A program made the position numbers and the translations under genes. From Victivallales bacterium (GTDB taxonomy: Bacteria > Verrucomicrobiota > Lentisphaeria > Oligosphaerales > Oligosphaeraceae): a stretch of 20,572 nt of DNA. Location of the stretch: the NCBI GenBank assembly GCA_900771165.1, contig CAAGMX010000148.1:1-20572 (forward strand), given 5' to 3'. The notes under the pieces were generated by a model. It had not been told where the DNA came from and searched no databases. It worked only from the letters and a program-made list of their open reading frames with translations. Shown here in pieces: positions 6,002 to 13,953 of this stretch. Every line of letters starts with the position of its first letter. Position 1 is the first letter of the stretch.

Positions 6002-8245
6002 CTAGCTCCTGTCTTCTTTGTTGGCGTGGGCTTCCAGGAGGGCCACCATGGAATGGATGGTGACGGTCTTTCCGGCCAGGGTGCCCATGGCCCTGGCAAA
6101 TTCCCGGAGGAGTGCCGGGGAAAGGCCGGTGTCCAATAAGCGTTGGGCATAGGAGCCGGGCTGCTGGGGATCCAGCCAGCGTTCCAGGACCTGGGGAGGC
6201 AATAGCTGAGTTCGCTGGGATTCCAGGAGAGCCGTGCGGGGCTGGAGGAGTCCGGCGGCCTGGGCGTCCTGGAGCAGTTCCTCCTCGTCCCAGTCCAGGA
6301 GGGGATCGTCCTTCTTCTGATAGAGTCGTTCTTCCGCTTCGGGGATTTCGGGGGGCAGGGGGGGGTGGTCCAGGAGTTGGGAGAGTCGTTGTCCTCTCCG
6401 GGGCAGTGTTTCCGCCAGGGCCAGGGTGCCGCCCTGGGGTTCCAGGAGGGAGGCCAGGATGCGCAGGGCCTTTTGGCGCTGGGGGAGGCGTCCCAGGGCG
6501 TTGCGTCCCAGGATAAGGTCGAAGCGGAGATCGGCCTGTCCCTGCCGTTGGAGAAGGTCGGGGAGCTCTTCCAGGGTGCCCACCAGGACCTGGGGGCGTC
6601 GGAGATCCGGAAGATTGGCGGCTTCCTCCAGGAGGAACTGCCGGGCTTCCGGGGTGCGGACCAGGGCCCAGACTCCTCCTTCCGGGGTGCGGCGGACGGC
6701 CTCCCAGGTCAGGAGGCCCGAGTCGGCGGTGAGGTCCAGCACCCGTTCGTGTCTCTGGAGGGGGTGTCGCTGGAAGAGTTCCTGCCGGAGCCTGGCCAGG
6801 AAGCCGGCCAGGGAGTCCACGGTGCGGGCCAGCCACTGTTCCGAACGCTTTTCCACCGGGGAGAAGGTGAGGATTTCCTGGGGGGGGCACTGGGTTCTTT
6901 CCCGGAGGGCCGCCAGCTGGAGTTCCCGGCGCCGGCGGATCTGGTCGGCCAGGGTGCTTTCGTAGCCCAGGTTTCCGGGCTGATAGAAGATCCGTCCCTG
7001 GAGGGAGGTGGGGAGATATTGCTGGGCCACCCAGTGATCCCGGTATTCATGGGGATAGCGGTATCCCACGCCGTGGCCGAACCCCTTTTGGTCCCGGCTG
7101 GCGTCCCGCAGATGATTGGGCACTTCTCCTTCCCGCTCCTTCTCCACCAGCTTCAGGGCGTCGAAGAATCCCAGGACCGAGTTGGACTTGGGGGCGGTGG
7201 CGCAATAGAGGGCGGCGTGGGCCAGGGGGAAATGTCCTTCCGGGAGGCCCACCCGGTCGAAGGCCTCGGCGCAGGATTGGACGAAGGGGACGGCATGGGG
7301 ATCCGCCATGCCGATGTCCTCGGAGGCGAAGATGAGCATCCGCCGGAAGATGAAGCGGGGGTCTTCGCCGGCGTATACCATTTTGGCCAGCCAGTAGAAG
7401 ACCGCGTCCGGGTCCGAGCCCCGCATGGACTTGATGAAGGCGGAGATGGTGTCGAAGTGGCAGTCGCCCTCCCGGTCGTAGAGGACCGCCCGGCGCTGGA
7501 TGGATTCCTCCGCCACGGCCAGGGTCACATGGATGGCGCCGTCCTCTCCCGGAGGAGTGGTCTCCACGGCCAGTTCCAGGGCATTGAGGGCCGCCCGGGC
7601 GTCTCCGTTGGCCACATTGGCCAGATGCTCCATAGCCTCCGGCTCCATCACCACGGAGAGTTTGCCATAGCCCCGCTCCGGATCCTCCAGTGCCTGGCGC
7701 ATCACCTGGCGCACCTCCTCCCCATCCAGGGGCTTCAGCTGGAAGACCCGGCTGCGGGAGACCAGGGCCCGGTTGACGGTGAAATAGGGGTTCTCGGTGG
7801 TGGCCCCGATGAGGATGACGGTGCCATTTTCCACCCAGGGAAGCAGGGCATCCTGCTGGGCCCGGTTCCAGCGGTGCACCTCGTCAATAAACAGAATGGT
7901 GCGCTGCCCGTATTCCCCCTGCTTTCTCTGGGCCTCCGCCGTGACCGCCTTCAGATCCGCCAGGCCCGCCATGACAGCGTTCAGGGTGACAAAGGCGGAA
8001 CGGGTGGTGTTGGCGATGACGCTGGCCAGGGTGGTCTTTCCCGTGCCTGGGGGGCCGTAGAAGATCAAGGAGGAGAGGCGGTCTGCCTGGATGGCGCGTC
8101 GCAGAAGGCGTCCCGGGGCCAGGAGATGGGTTTGGCCGATGTATTCCTGGAGGGTGCGGGGGCGCATCCTGGCCGCCAGGGGCGCTTCCTTCTTCAGGCG
8201 CTCCTGCCGTGCGTGCTCAAAGAGCCCTGGCGGCGTCATGGACAT
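6002..8245 (-). CDS. rarA: Replication-associated recombination protein RarA/MgsA fused to a methyltransferase-like domain
   Basis: A 747-residue fusion. Residues 1 to about 440 are RarA (MgsA), the AAA+ ATPase related to clamp loaders that acts at stalled replication forks with SSB. Walker A is GPPGTGKT (64-71), Walker B ILFIDEVHR (117-125), sensor 1 GATTENP (147-153), and an arginine-rich SRSRVF follows. The tetramerisation region includes SASF-like blocks such as CATAPKSN and GYRYPHEYRDHWV. Stand-alone RarA has about 440 residues; here about 300 more follow. They include RVLDLTADSGLLTWEAVRR (about 501-519), which resembles motif I of class I SAM-dependent methyltransferases but lacks the usual glycine-rich GxGxG. 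Similar long RarA proteins are known from cyanobacteria. The start is the first of two nearby ATGs (8245 or 8239), 6 nt after thrC, so the two genes form an operon. Confidence 0.92.
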   Translation of the reverse strand: MSMTPPGLFEHARQERLKKEAPLAARMRPRTLQEYIGQTHLLAPGRLLRRAIQADRLSSLIFYGPPGTGKTTLASVIANTTRSAFVTLNAVMAGLADLKAVTAEAQRKQGEYGQRTILFIDEVHRWNRAQQDALLPWVENGTVILIGATTENPYFTVNRALVSRSRVFQLKPLDGEEVRQVMRQALEDPERGYGKLSVVMEPEAMEHLANVANGDARAALNALELAVETTPPGEDGAIHVTLAVAEESIQRRAVLYDREGDCHFDTISAFIKSMRGSDPDAVFYWLAKMVYAGEDPRFIFRRMLIFASEDIGMADPHAVPFVQSCAEAFDRVGLPEGHFPLAHAALYCATAPKSNSVLGFFDALKLVEKEREGEVPNHLRDASRDQKGFGHGVGYRYPHEYRDHWVAQQYLPTSLQGRIFYQPGNLGYESTLADQIRRRRELQLAALRERTQCPPQEILTFSPVEKRSEQWLARTVDSLAGFLARLRQELFQRHPLQRHERVLDLTADSGLLTWEAVRRTPEGGVWALVRTPEARQFLLEEAANLPDLRRPQVLVGTLEELPDLLQRQGQADLRFDLILGRNALGRLPQRQKALRILASLLEPQGGTLALAETLPRRGQRLSQLLDHPPLPPEIPEAEERLYQKKDDPLLDWDEEELLQDAQAAGLLQPRTALLESQRTQLLPPQVLERWLDPQQPGSYAQRLLDTGLSPALLREFARAMGTLAGKTVTIHSMVALLEAHANKEDRS

Positions 8246-8251
8246 GGGCGA

Positions 8252-9658
8252 TCAGGGAATGCGCTGGTTCATGAACTCCTCCACGGCATCCCGGGTGGGG
8301 GAAAGGAGGGATTTCCGGAGGGGGAGGGACTTCAGGCGCTCCAGGGAGGGATGGGTGGCCAGAGAGGCGTCCTCCAGGGCCTGGGCGATGGCGCCGGGGA
8401 ATTTTCCGGGATGGGCGGTTTCCAGACAGAGGGTGACCGTGTCGGGCAGGGGATTCTGCAGGGCCACGGCCACGCCCACGGCGCCGTGGGGATCCAGCAG
8501 GACGTGGTGCTGTTCCCAGCATTTCCGGATGGTTTCCAGGGTCATGGCGGTGTCTCCCCGCCCTGCGGCGAAGCGGGGATCCGTGCCTTCCACCTGGATG
8601 GGGGTGCCGGCGGCAAAGCCTTCCATGGCGGCCTTCACCCGGGCGGGATCCTCGCCCAGGCGGTAGTAGAGATAGCGTTCAAAATTGCTGGCCACCTGGA
8701 TGTCCATGGAGGGGGAGAGGGTGGGATGGACCTCGCCCCGGCTGTAGCATCCCGTGTGGAAGAAGCGGGAGAGGATGTCGTTCTCGTTGGTGGCCAGAAG
8801 AAGGCGGCGGATGGGGGCGCCCATGGCCATGGCCACAAAGCCCGCGAAGATGTCGCCGAAGTTGCCCGTGGGGACGCAGACCTGGAGGAGGGCCTGGGGG
8901 TTGCTGGTCTGGCGGCGCACCTGGAAGCTTCCCCAGAAGTAGTAGACCACCTGGGCCAGGATCCGGGCCCAGTTCACGGAGTTCACGGCCCCCAGATGCT
9001 TCGCCTCCTTGAAGGGGAGGTCGTTGAAGACCTCCTTCAGCACCCGCTGGCCGTCATCGAAGGTGCCCTGGATGGCGATGCAGTGCACATTGGGATCGTC
9101 CACGGTGGCCATCTGCCGTTCCTGGAGGGGACTGACCCGGCCTTCGGGATACATGATGAAAATCTGGATCCCCTTCTTGCCCCGGACACCGTGGATGGCG
9201 GCGCTTCCCGTGTCGCCGCTGGTGGCCCCCAGAATGTTGAGGGAACCGCCCCGCTTCGCCAGGATGGCTTGGAAGAGATTGCCCAGGAACTGGAGGGCCA
9301 CATCCTTGAAGGCCAGGGTGGGGCCGTGGTAGAGTTCCGCCAGGAAGAGGCCGCTGTCTCCCAGGGGGGAGATGGGCACCACTTCGGGGGTGTCGAAGGT
9401 GGCGTAGCTCTTCTCCACCAGCGCCTGGAGCTCCTCCCGGGTGAAGTCCTCTCCCACAAAGGGGGCCATGACTTCCAGGGCCAGCTGGGGATAGGTCAGG
9501 CGGGACCACGCCTCCAGGCGCTCCGGGGTGACCTTGGGGAAGGCGGAGGGAAGGAGGAGGCCGCCATCGGTGGCCAGTCCCATCATGACGGCGTCGGCGA
9601 ATCCCACGGGGCGGGTGCCGCCTCGGGTGCTCAGGTAGAGGGAGGGGGAAGGAGTCAT
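8252..9658 (-). CDS. thrC: Threonine synthase
   Basis: A 468-residue PLP-dependent enzyme that converts O-phosphohomoserine to threonine in the cytoplasm. The N-terminus carries the usual STRGG motif, and ATDGGLLLP is typical of the E. coli/yeast class. The PLP-binding lysine is Lys118 in PTLAFKDVALQFLG. ATSGDTGSAAI (about 145-155) binds the cofactor phosphate. CVPTGNFGDIFAG and the VASNFERYLYYRL block are also characteristic. Length matches the long (about 430-500 residue) class. The start at 9658 places STRGG near residue 10 as expected. It is the first gene of a minus-strand operon with rarA, 6 nt downstream. No other threonine-pathway gene is in the window. Confidence 0.96.
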   Translation of the reverse strand: MTPSPSLYLSTRGGTRPVGFADAVMMGLATDGGLLLPSAFPKVTPERLEAWSRLTYPQLALEVMAPFVGEDFTREELQALVEKSYATFDTPEVVPISPLGDSGLFLAELYHGPTLAFKDVALQFLGNLFQAILAKRGGSLNILGATSGDTGSAAIHGVRGKKGIQIFIMYPEGRVSPLQERQMATVDDPNVHCIAIQGTFDDGQRVLKEVFNDLPFKEAKHLGAVNSVNWARILAQVVYYFWGSFQVRRQTSNPQALLQVCVPTGNFGDIFAGFVAMAMGAPIRRLLLATNENDILSRFFHTGCYSRGEVHPTLSPSMDIQVASNFERYLYYRLGEDPARVKAAMEGFAAGTPIQVEGTDPRFAAGRGDTAMTLETIRKCWEQHHVLLDPHGAVGVAVALQNPLPDTVTLCLETAHPGKFPGAIAQALEDASLATHPSLERLKSLPLRKSLLSPTRDAVEEFMNQRIP

Positions 9659-9861
9659 AATGGGTGGAGGTACTCTCCGGAAAATGAATGTTATATTGTC
9701 ACGTTTTCACCTGTCCGCCGTGGGGGCGGCCTGCCTGCTGGAGGGGCTCCTTTGGCGACGCTGGGCTAATATAACCCCCTGCGGGTGGCCCAGGCCTTTT
9801 CCTTCCCGGACAGGCGGGTCTTCTTCGCCCCCCGGCTTCTCTCCTTCCCGTCTTTCCCGCC
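9659..9861. promoter_or_regulatory. Divergent control region between thrC-rarA and the DJ-1/PfpI gene
   Basis: This 203-nt divergent spacer must hold the start signals of the minus-strand thrC-rarA operon and probably those of the plus-strand genes. Reading toward thrC, a sigma70-like pair is visible: CGGACA (complement of 9712-9717) and TATAAC (complement of 9690-9695) with a 16-nt spacer. It would give a leader of about 25 nt. Reading the other way, TAATAT/TATAAC at 9767-9775 could be a -10 element, but I see no good -35. The last 24 nt before the ATG at 9862 are almost all pyrimidines, with no Shine-Dalgarno sequence. Confidence 0.45.
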
Positions 9862-10422
9862 ATGCTTCGGAACGCCCTGATTTTCCTTGCCCCCGGTTTT
9901 GAGGAACTGGAGGCTCTGGCCCCTGTGGACGTGTTGCGGCGGGCGGGGGTGCCCGTCACGCTGGCGGGGCTTTCCCCGGATGCCCACGGGTGCGTTTCCT
10001 CTTCCCGGGGAGTGGGGGTGCGCTGCGACATTTCCCTCCAGGAGCTTCCTCTCTCTGGCTGGGAGCTGGTCTATTTCCCCGGCGGGATGCCCGGTTCCCG
10101 GAATCTGGCGGCGGAAGAGCGGTGCCGCGAGGCCGCCCGTCAGACTCTCCACGGAGGCGGATGGGTCTGCGCCATCTGCGCCGCTCCCCTGGTGCTGGAT
10201 GCGGCGGGCCTCCTGGAGGACGGCGTGGAATACACCTGCTATCCCGGCACGGAACGCCAGATCTCCCACGGGGTCTATACCGGGAAATACATCCAGCGTT
10301 CCGGAAGGATTCTGACGGCCTGCGGCCCTGCCGCCGCCCTGGATTTTTCCCTGGAAATCCTGCGGGCCACGGGATCCGCCAGCCTGGCCACCCAGTTGTC
10401 GGAGGCCATGGGGCGCCGCTAG
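9862..10422 (+). CDS. DJ-1/PfpI family protein (YajL/ThiJ type)
   Basis: A 186-residue cytoplasmic protein of the DJ-1/PfpI superfamily, whose members have been described as chaperones, glyoxalases or deglycases acting on oxidised or glycated molecules. The opening ALIFLAPGFEELEALAPVDV is very close to the DJ-1/YajL N-terminus and contains the conserved active-site glutamate (Glu14 or Glu15). The nucleophile elbow is CAICAAP, with Cys106, the same number as the catalytic cysteine of human DJ-1. YFPGGMPGS matches the conserved glycine loop. Length is normal. It is the first plus-strand gene after the divergent region, and 174 nt separate it from the permease gene. It may therefore be transcribed alone or lead the downstream set. 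The exact reaction cannot be read from sequence. Confidence 0.93.
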   Translation: MLRNALIFLAPGFEELEALAPVDVLRRAGVPVTLAGLSPDAHGCVSSSRGVGVRCDISLQELPLSGWELVYFPGGMPGSRNLAAEERCREAARQTLHGGGWVCAICAAPLVLDAAGLLEDGVEYTCYPGTERQISHGVYTGKYIQRSGRILTACGPAAALDFSLEILRATGSASLATQLSEAMGRR

Positions 10423-10596
10423 CCGCCTCCCTCCCCCCACCCCACACACATTCCCCTTTTCTCTCTGCCATCCCCGGCGGCGTCTTCTCCCCGCCTTCCC
10501 CACCCCTGGCCCACCTTCGGGGCAAGGGCCGGGAGGCCGAAGAGCCGCCACATCCCCTCCCTCCTCTGGCTTCCCCCAGGGGACATCTGAAATACC
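10423..10596 (+). other. C-rich intergenic spacer before the permease gene
   Basis: The 174 nt between the DJ-1/PfpI gene and the permease gene are strongly C-rich on the plus strand. A possible stem is CTTCGG (10515-10520) with CCGAAG (10537-10542), enclosing a 16-nt G-rich loop; there is no T tract after it. I see no clear promoter. A purine patch (AGGGGAC at about 10576-10582) lies about 14 nt before the GTG start, which is far for a Shine-Dalgarno site. Confidence 0.35.
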
Positions 10597-12180
10597 GTGA
10601 AAGCTTTCCACGCCATCCTGAAGCAGACTGTCCGCTCCGCTCTGCGGTCCAAGGTCTTTCTCGTGCTCTTTGCCCTGATTCTCCTGTGCGTCATCGGCCT
10701 GCCTCTGACCATCCGGGGAGACAACACGGCCGCCGGACTGATCCAGGTCTCCCTGACCTACTCCCTCAATCTGGTCATCGCCCTGGTCTCCGCTTCCTGC
10801 CTCTGGCTGGGATGCTCCCTGCTCTCCAGTGAAATCGAGGGCTATCAGGTGCATATGGCGGTGACCAAGCCCTGCCCCCGGTGGAAGCTGTGGACGGGCA
10901 AGTTCGTGGGCGTCTTCCTGATGCACGCCGTGATCCTGGTGGCCTCCATGGTCCTGATCTACGGACTGACCTTCTACCGCCTCCGCTCCGCCCATGCCTC
11001 CGGACTCTTCTCCGACAGCGACATGGAACGCCTGAACCGGGAATTCCTGGTGGCCAGACGGGAATTCCGCCCCGCCTTCCCCGATCTGCGGGACAAGGTG
11101 ACCGAGGAATACGAGAAGCGCCTGCGCCAGGGCTTGGTGGATGCCCGGTCGGACGAGCTGGCGGTGAAACAGCAGATCATGGGAGAACTCGCCGCCGCCG
11201 CCATGCGGAACATCGTGGTGAAGCCCGGCGAGGAGCACACCTGGGAATTCAAGAATGTCCGCCTCCCCGCCGACACCGATGCCCGCCTCTGCCTCCGCTT
11301 CCGCATGTATTCCAATGACAACCTGACCACCGACCAGCGCATGATCCCCCTGGATTTCGGATTCCAGGTCCAGGGCGCCGCCGCCCAGGGAGTCACGGGA
11401 AAGGCCACGGTCTGGTATGGCGATGCCCGGGGAGGAATGCCCTTCGTGATGCCCGGCGGCTCCTGGCAGGAAATCAACACCCTCACCTCCCAGGAGGAGG
11501 CCCTGTGGGAGACGGAAGGACTTCCCGACGGGGTCTTCCCCCTGAAGGCCGCCGACGTGGTGGATGCCCAGGGCAAGGCTCCCCTGACCCTTACCATCCG
11601 GAACGTGGGAGACCGCCTTCTTCCCCCGGCGGAGGCCATCCCCGCCGACGAGGAGTCCCAGAAGGAGTATCAGCGCCAGGTGCGCAACACCACCGCCGTC
11701 TTCCAGGTGGCGGACGGACCCACCCTCCTGTGCCCCGTGGCCTCCTTCGCCCAGAACTACTTCCGCACCATGCTGATGGCCCTCTTCCAGCTGGCCTTCC
11801 TGGCGGCCCTGGGCAGCACCGTGGGCGCCCTCTTCTCCACGCCGGTGGCCGTCTTCGTGGCTGTGGCCTACCTGATCATCGGCCTGGTGGTGCCCGCCGC
11901 CATGAACGCCCCCCTGCGGGGAGATGACGGACGCTACATGTATGCCAATGTCTGGGAGAAATCCGCCCACATCATGGCCCGGGGAATCCAGACCCTGGTG
12001 GTGACGGTGGATGATTTGAACACCACAGGGGATCTGGCCGCCGGCAAACTGGTGGAACTCCATGAACTGGGGTGGGCTTTCCTGAAGGTCCTGGTGGTGC
12101 GCAGCGGACTGCTGGCCTTCCTGGGCATCTTCTTCCTGACTCGCCGTGAACTGGGCCTGGTGGTGCGCCGGAATACCTGA
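10597..12180 (+). CDS. ABC-2 type transporter permease-like protein with large extracytoplasmic domain
   Basis: A 527-residue integral membrane protein. Three N-terminal helices (about 19-39, 52-74 and 104-125) are followed by about 260 soluble residues with charged helices and then a beta-rich part. Three helices come at the C-terminus (about 390-412, 416-436 and 493-514). The segment SEIEGYQVHMAVTKPCPRWKLWTGK between helices 2 and 3 is typical of ABC-2 permeases (the E...KP...W..GK pattern), and the end FLTRRELGLVVRR is also typical. The GTG at 10597 is the only start that includes the first helix. No ABC ATPase gene lies nearby; the partner must be encoded elsewhere, or the protein works without one. 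It is followed 65 nt later by the 549-residue anchored protein and the ExbB/ExbD-like genes. The large soluble domain is unusual for a simple permease. Confidence 0.78.
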   Translation: MKAFHAILKQTVRSALRSKVFLVLFALILLCVIGLPLTIRGDNTAAGLIQVSLTYSLNLVIALVSASCLWLGCSLLSSEIEGYQVHMAVTKPCPRWKLWTGKFVGVFLMHAVILVASMVLIYGLTFYRLRSAHASGLFSDSDMERLNREFLVARREFRPAFPDLRDKVTEEYEKRLRQGLVDARSDELAVKQQIMGELAAAAMRNIVVKPGEEHTWEFKNVRLPADTDARLCLRFRMYSNDNLTTDQRMIPLDFGFQVQGAAAQGVTGKATVWYGDARGGMPFVMPGGSWQEINTLTSQEEALWETEGLPDGVFPLKAADVVDAQGKAPLTLTIRNVGDRLLPPAEAIPADEESQKEYQRQVRNTTAVFQVADGPTLLCPVASFAQNYFRTMLMALFQLAFLAALGSTVGALFSTPVAVFVAVAYLIIGLVVPAAMNAPLRGDDGRYMYANVWEKSAHIMARGIQTLVVTVDDLNTTGDLAAGKLVELHELGWAFLKVLVVRSGLLAFLGIFFLTRRELGLVVRRNT

Positions 12181-12245
12181 GCGCCCCCGCCCGTCTTCCT
12201 CCGCCTGCCTCCCCTTTCCTCGATTCCTCTTCCCTTTCCCTCTCT

Positions 12246-13895
12246 ATGAAAAGAAGTTTCCTGCAATTGGTGGCCATTGTGGTGGCCATGGTGGCGCTCC
12301 TTTGTGTCATCTCCTTCCTGCAGAACCGGATGAATGGTCTGCGCACCACGTACCATCTCACCGATAACACCCCGCTGGAAAACGCTCCCCCCGTGGTGGC
12401 CTTCACCAGCGTGGCTCTGGGCGGCTTCCGCGGCATCCTGGCCGACTATCTGTGGCTCCGCTCCGGCAGAATGCAGGAGGAGGGAAAGTACTACGAGATG
12501 GTGCAGCTGGCGGACTGGATTGTGAAGCTGCAGCCCCGCTTCACCGGCGCCCACGCCTTCCTGGGATGGAACATGGCCTACAATGTGTCCGTAACCTTCA
12601 CCAATTTCGAGGACCGCTGGCGCTGGGTCAAGCGGGGATTGGAGCTGATCCGGGACGAGGCCCTGGAATACAATCCCGGAGACCCCGACCTCTTCCGGCA
12701 GCTGGGATGGATCTTCCAGCACAAGATGGGACAGGACTCCGATGACGCCAACCGCTACTACAAGGTGGAATGGGCCAAGGAGATGATCCGGCTTTTCGGG
12801 GATTACTACCTCCAGTGGGAGACCCTGGACCGGGCTCCCCTGAACGAGACCAAGCTGCTGGCGGTCCTGGGAGACCGGGCGGCGGAATATCGCCGCATCC
12901 TCCAGGAGGGGCAGGCGGACTTCGCCCGGCTGGAGATGGAGTTCCGGGAGGCCGCCACCATTCCCGCCCGCTTCCGGGAGGCCTTTGACCAGGCGGGCAT
13001 CACCCAGGATGTGGAACTCTGCCTCCGCCATCGCTGGATGGTCTACAAATACCGCCTGGATCCCAAATACATGATCCGGCTCAACGAGATCTTCGGCGAA
13101 TTCGACTGGCGCCTTCCCGAGGCCCACGCCGTCTACTGGGCCCAGAAGGGCATGGAGGTCTGGAAGGATCCCTCCGCCGCCTTCAAGCGACTCTCCTGCA
13201 ACCGCATGATCTTCCAGGCCTTGAACGCCTCCTTTTCCACCGGACGCCTCCTCTATCTCAAAGGAGACCTGAAGAATCTCCAGATGCAGCCCAATTTCAA
13301 GGTGGCCGACGCCGCCAATCAGGCCTATTTGGATGCCATCCGGGACTTCCCCAACAACAACATCCAGGGCGCCTACAGCAACTTCCTGGTGGATGCCGTG
13401 GTGCGCTTCTACATCTTCGGCTACAAGAAGAAGGCGGCCAACTGGTTTGCCATGGCCAAGAACTACAATGAAACCCGCTTCCCCCGGGGGATGAGCCTGG
13501 AGGACTTTGTGAAGAAGGAGTTGGCGGAGGATTTGATCGACGCCAGCCATCGGGCGGCGGAGCAGGCCATCAACAGCTACCTCTTCCAGGCCTACACCAT
13601 CTTGGCCTATGCGGAAAGCGACGAGGCGGACGAGTATCTTTCCTTTGAGAGCCTCACCCTCACCGCCAAGGAGATCTACGACACCTACGCCAAGGCGGCG
13701 GAGGGAACGGAGCTGCGCCGGGGAATGCCTCCTTTCGATCAGATGCGACGCACGGCCCTGGGCGTGGTGGGACGCATGCTCCAGGCCAATCCCGACACCC
13801 GGCGCCTGGCGGAGAACCTGGCCAGCTTCCAGCAGGTGCCCTTGGAGCGCTTCATCCCCCGGGCCGAGGAAATCGAAGCCCCCAAGGTCAAATAG
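12246..13895 (+). CDS. Membrane-anchored helical-repeat protein of unknown function
   Basis: A 549-residue protein with one N-terminal hydrophobic helix (about 7-25) after a short basic start (MKRSF). It acts either as an uncleaved anchor or a signal peptide. The remainder looks extracytoplasmic and almost entirely helical. The block ALGGFRGILADYLWLRSGRM followed by YYEMVQLADWIVKLQP (about 57-97) looks TPR-like: a repeated W/Y/L pattern leading to a KLQP turn. NMAYNVSVTF, a long acidic middle and a Lys/Glu-rich C-terminus follow. I recall similar proteins in Verrucomicrobia- and Lentisphaerae-type genomes but know no function. No catalytic motif is visible. The gene lies between an ABC-2-like permease and an ExbB-like gene, which suggests an envelope role. 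It has no Shine-Dalgarno sequence; the 65 nt upstream contain only 8 purines. Confidence 0.8.
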   Translation: MKRSFLQLVAIVVAMVALLCVISFLQNRMNGLRTTYHLTDNTPLENAPPVVAFTSVALGGFRGILADYLWLRSGRMQEEGKYYEMVQLADWIVKLQPRFTGAHAFLGWNMAYNVSVTFTNFEDRWRWVKRGLELIRDEALEYNPGDPDLFRQLGWIFQHKMGQDSDDANRYYKVEWAKEMIRLFGDYYLQWETLDRAPLNETKLLAVLGDRAAEYRRILQEGQADFARLEMEFREAATIPARFREAFDQAGITQDVELCLRHRWMVYKYRLDPKYMIRLNEIFGEFDWRLPEAHAVYWAQKGMEVWKDPSAAFKRLSCNRMIFQALNASFSTGRLLYLKGDLKNLQMQPNFKVADAANQAYLDAIRDFPNNNIQGAYSNFLVDAVVRFYIFGYKKKAANWFAMAKNYNETRFPRGMSLEDFVKKELAEDLIDASHRAAEQAINSYLFQAYTILAYAESDEADEYLSFESLTLTAKEIYDTYAKAAEGTELRRGMPPFDQMRRTALGVVGRMLQANPDTRRLAENLASFQQVPLERFIPRAEEIEAPKVK

Positions 13896-13896
13896 C

Positions 13897-13953
13897 ATGA
13901 CCGATCCCGGCTTCCTGGCCGCCGCCGGAACCCTCATTCCCGCTTCCCCATGA
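13897..13953 (+). CDS. Possible 18-codon leader ORF coupled to the exbB-like gene
   Basis: One base after the upstream TAG, an ATG opens an 18-codon frame whose TGA overlaps the ATG of the exbB-like gene (ATGA at 13950-13953). The peptide begins MTDPGFLAAAG and matches nothing I recognise. The exact fit between two genes suggests a translational coupling device, because ribosomes ending here could restart on the exbB-like gene, which has no Shine-Dalgarno site. It may equally be a chance frame. There is no ribosome site in front of it except any reinitiation from the upstream gene. Confidence 0.25.
   Translation: MTDPGFLAAAGTLIPASP

Noticed and set aside
9752..9767. TTGGCG...GGGCT as a sigma54 (-24/-12) promoter
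   Set aside because: The -12 element lacks the TTGC core, so the match is only partial.
6365..9769. 1134-codon plus-strand open frame opposite rarA and thrC
   Set aside because: It is exactly in register with the codons of both minus-strand genes, has Gly/Glu/Gln-rich low-information composition and no recognisable domain. The real genes opposite have clear catalytic motifs.
9766..12063. 765-codon minus-strand open frame
   Set aside because: In register opposite the DJ-1/PfpI and permease genes; rich in His, Gly and Gln with no family features.
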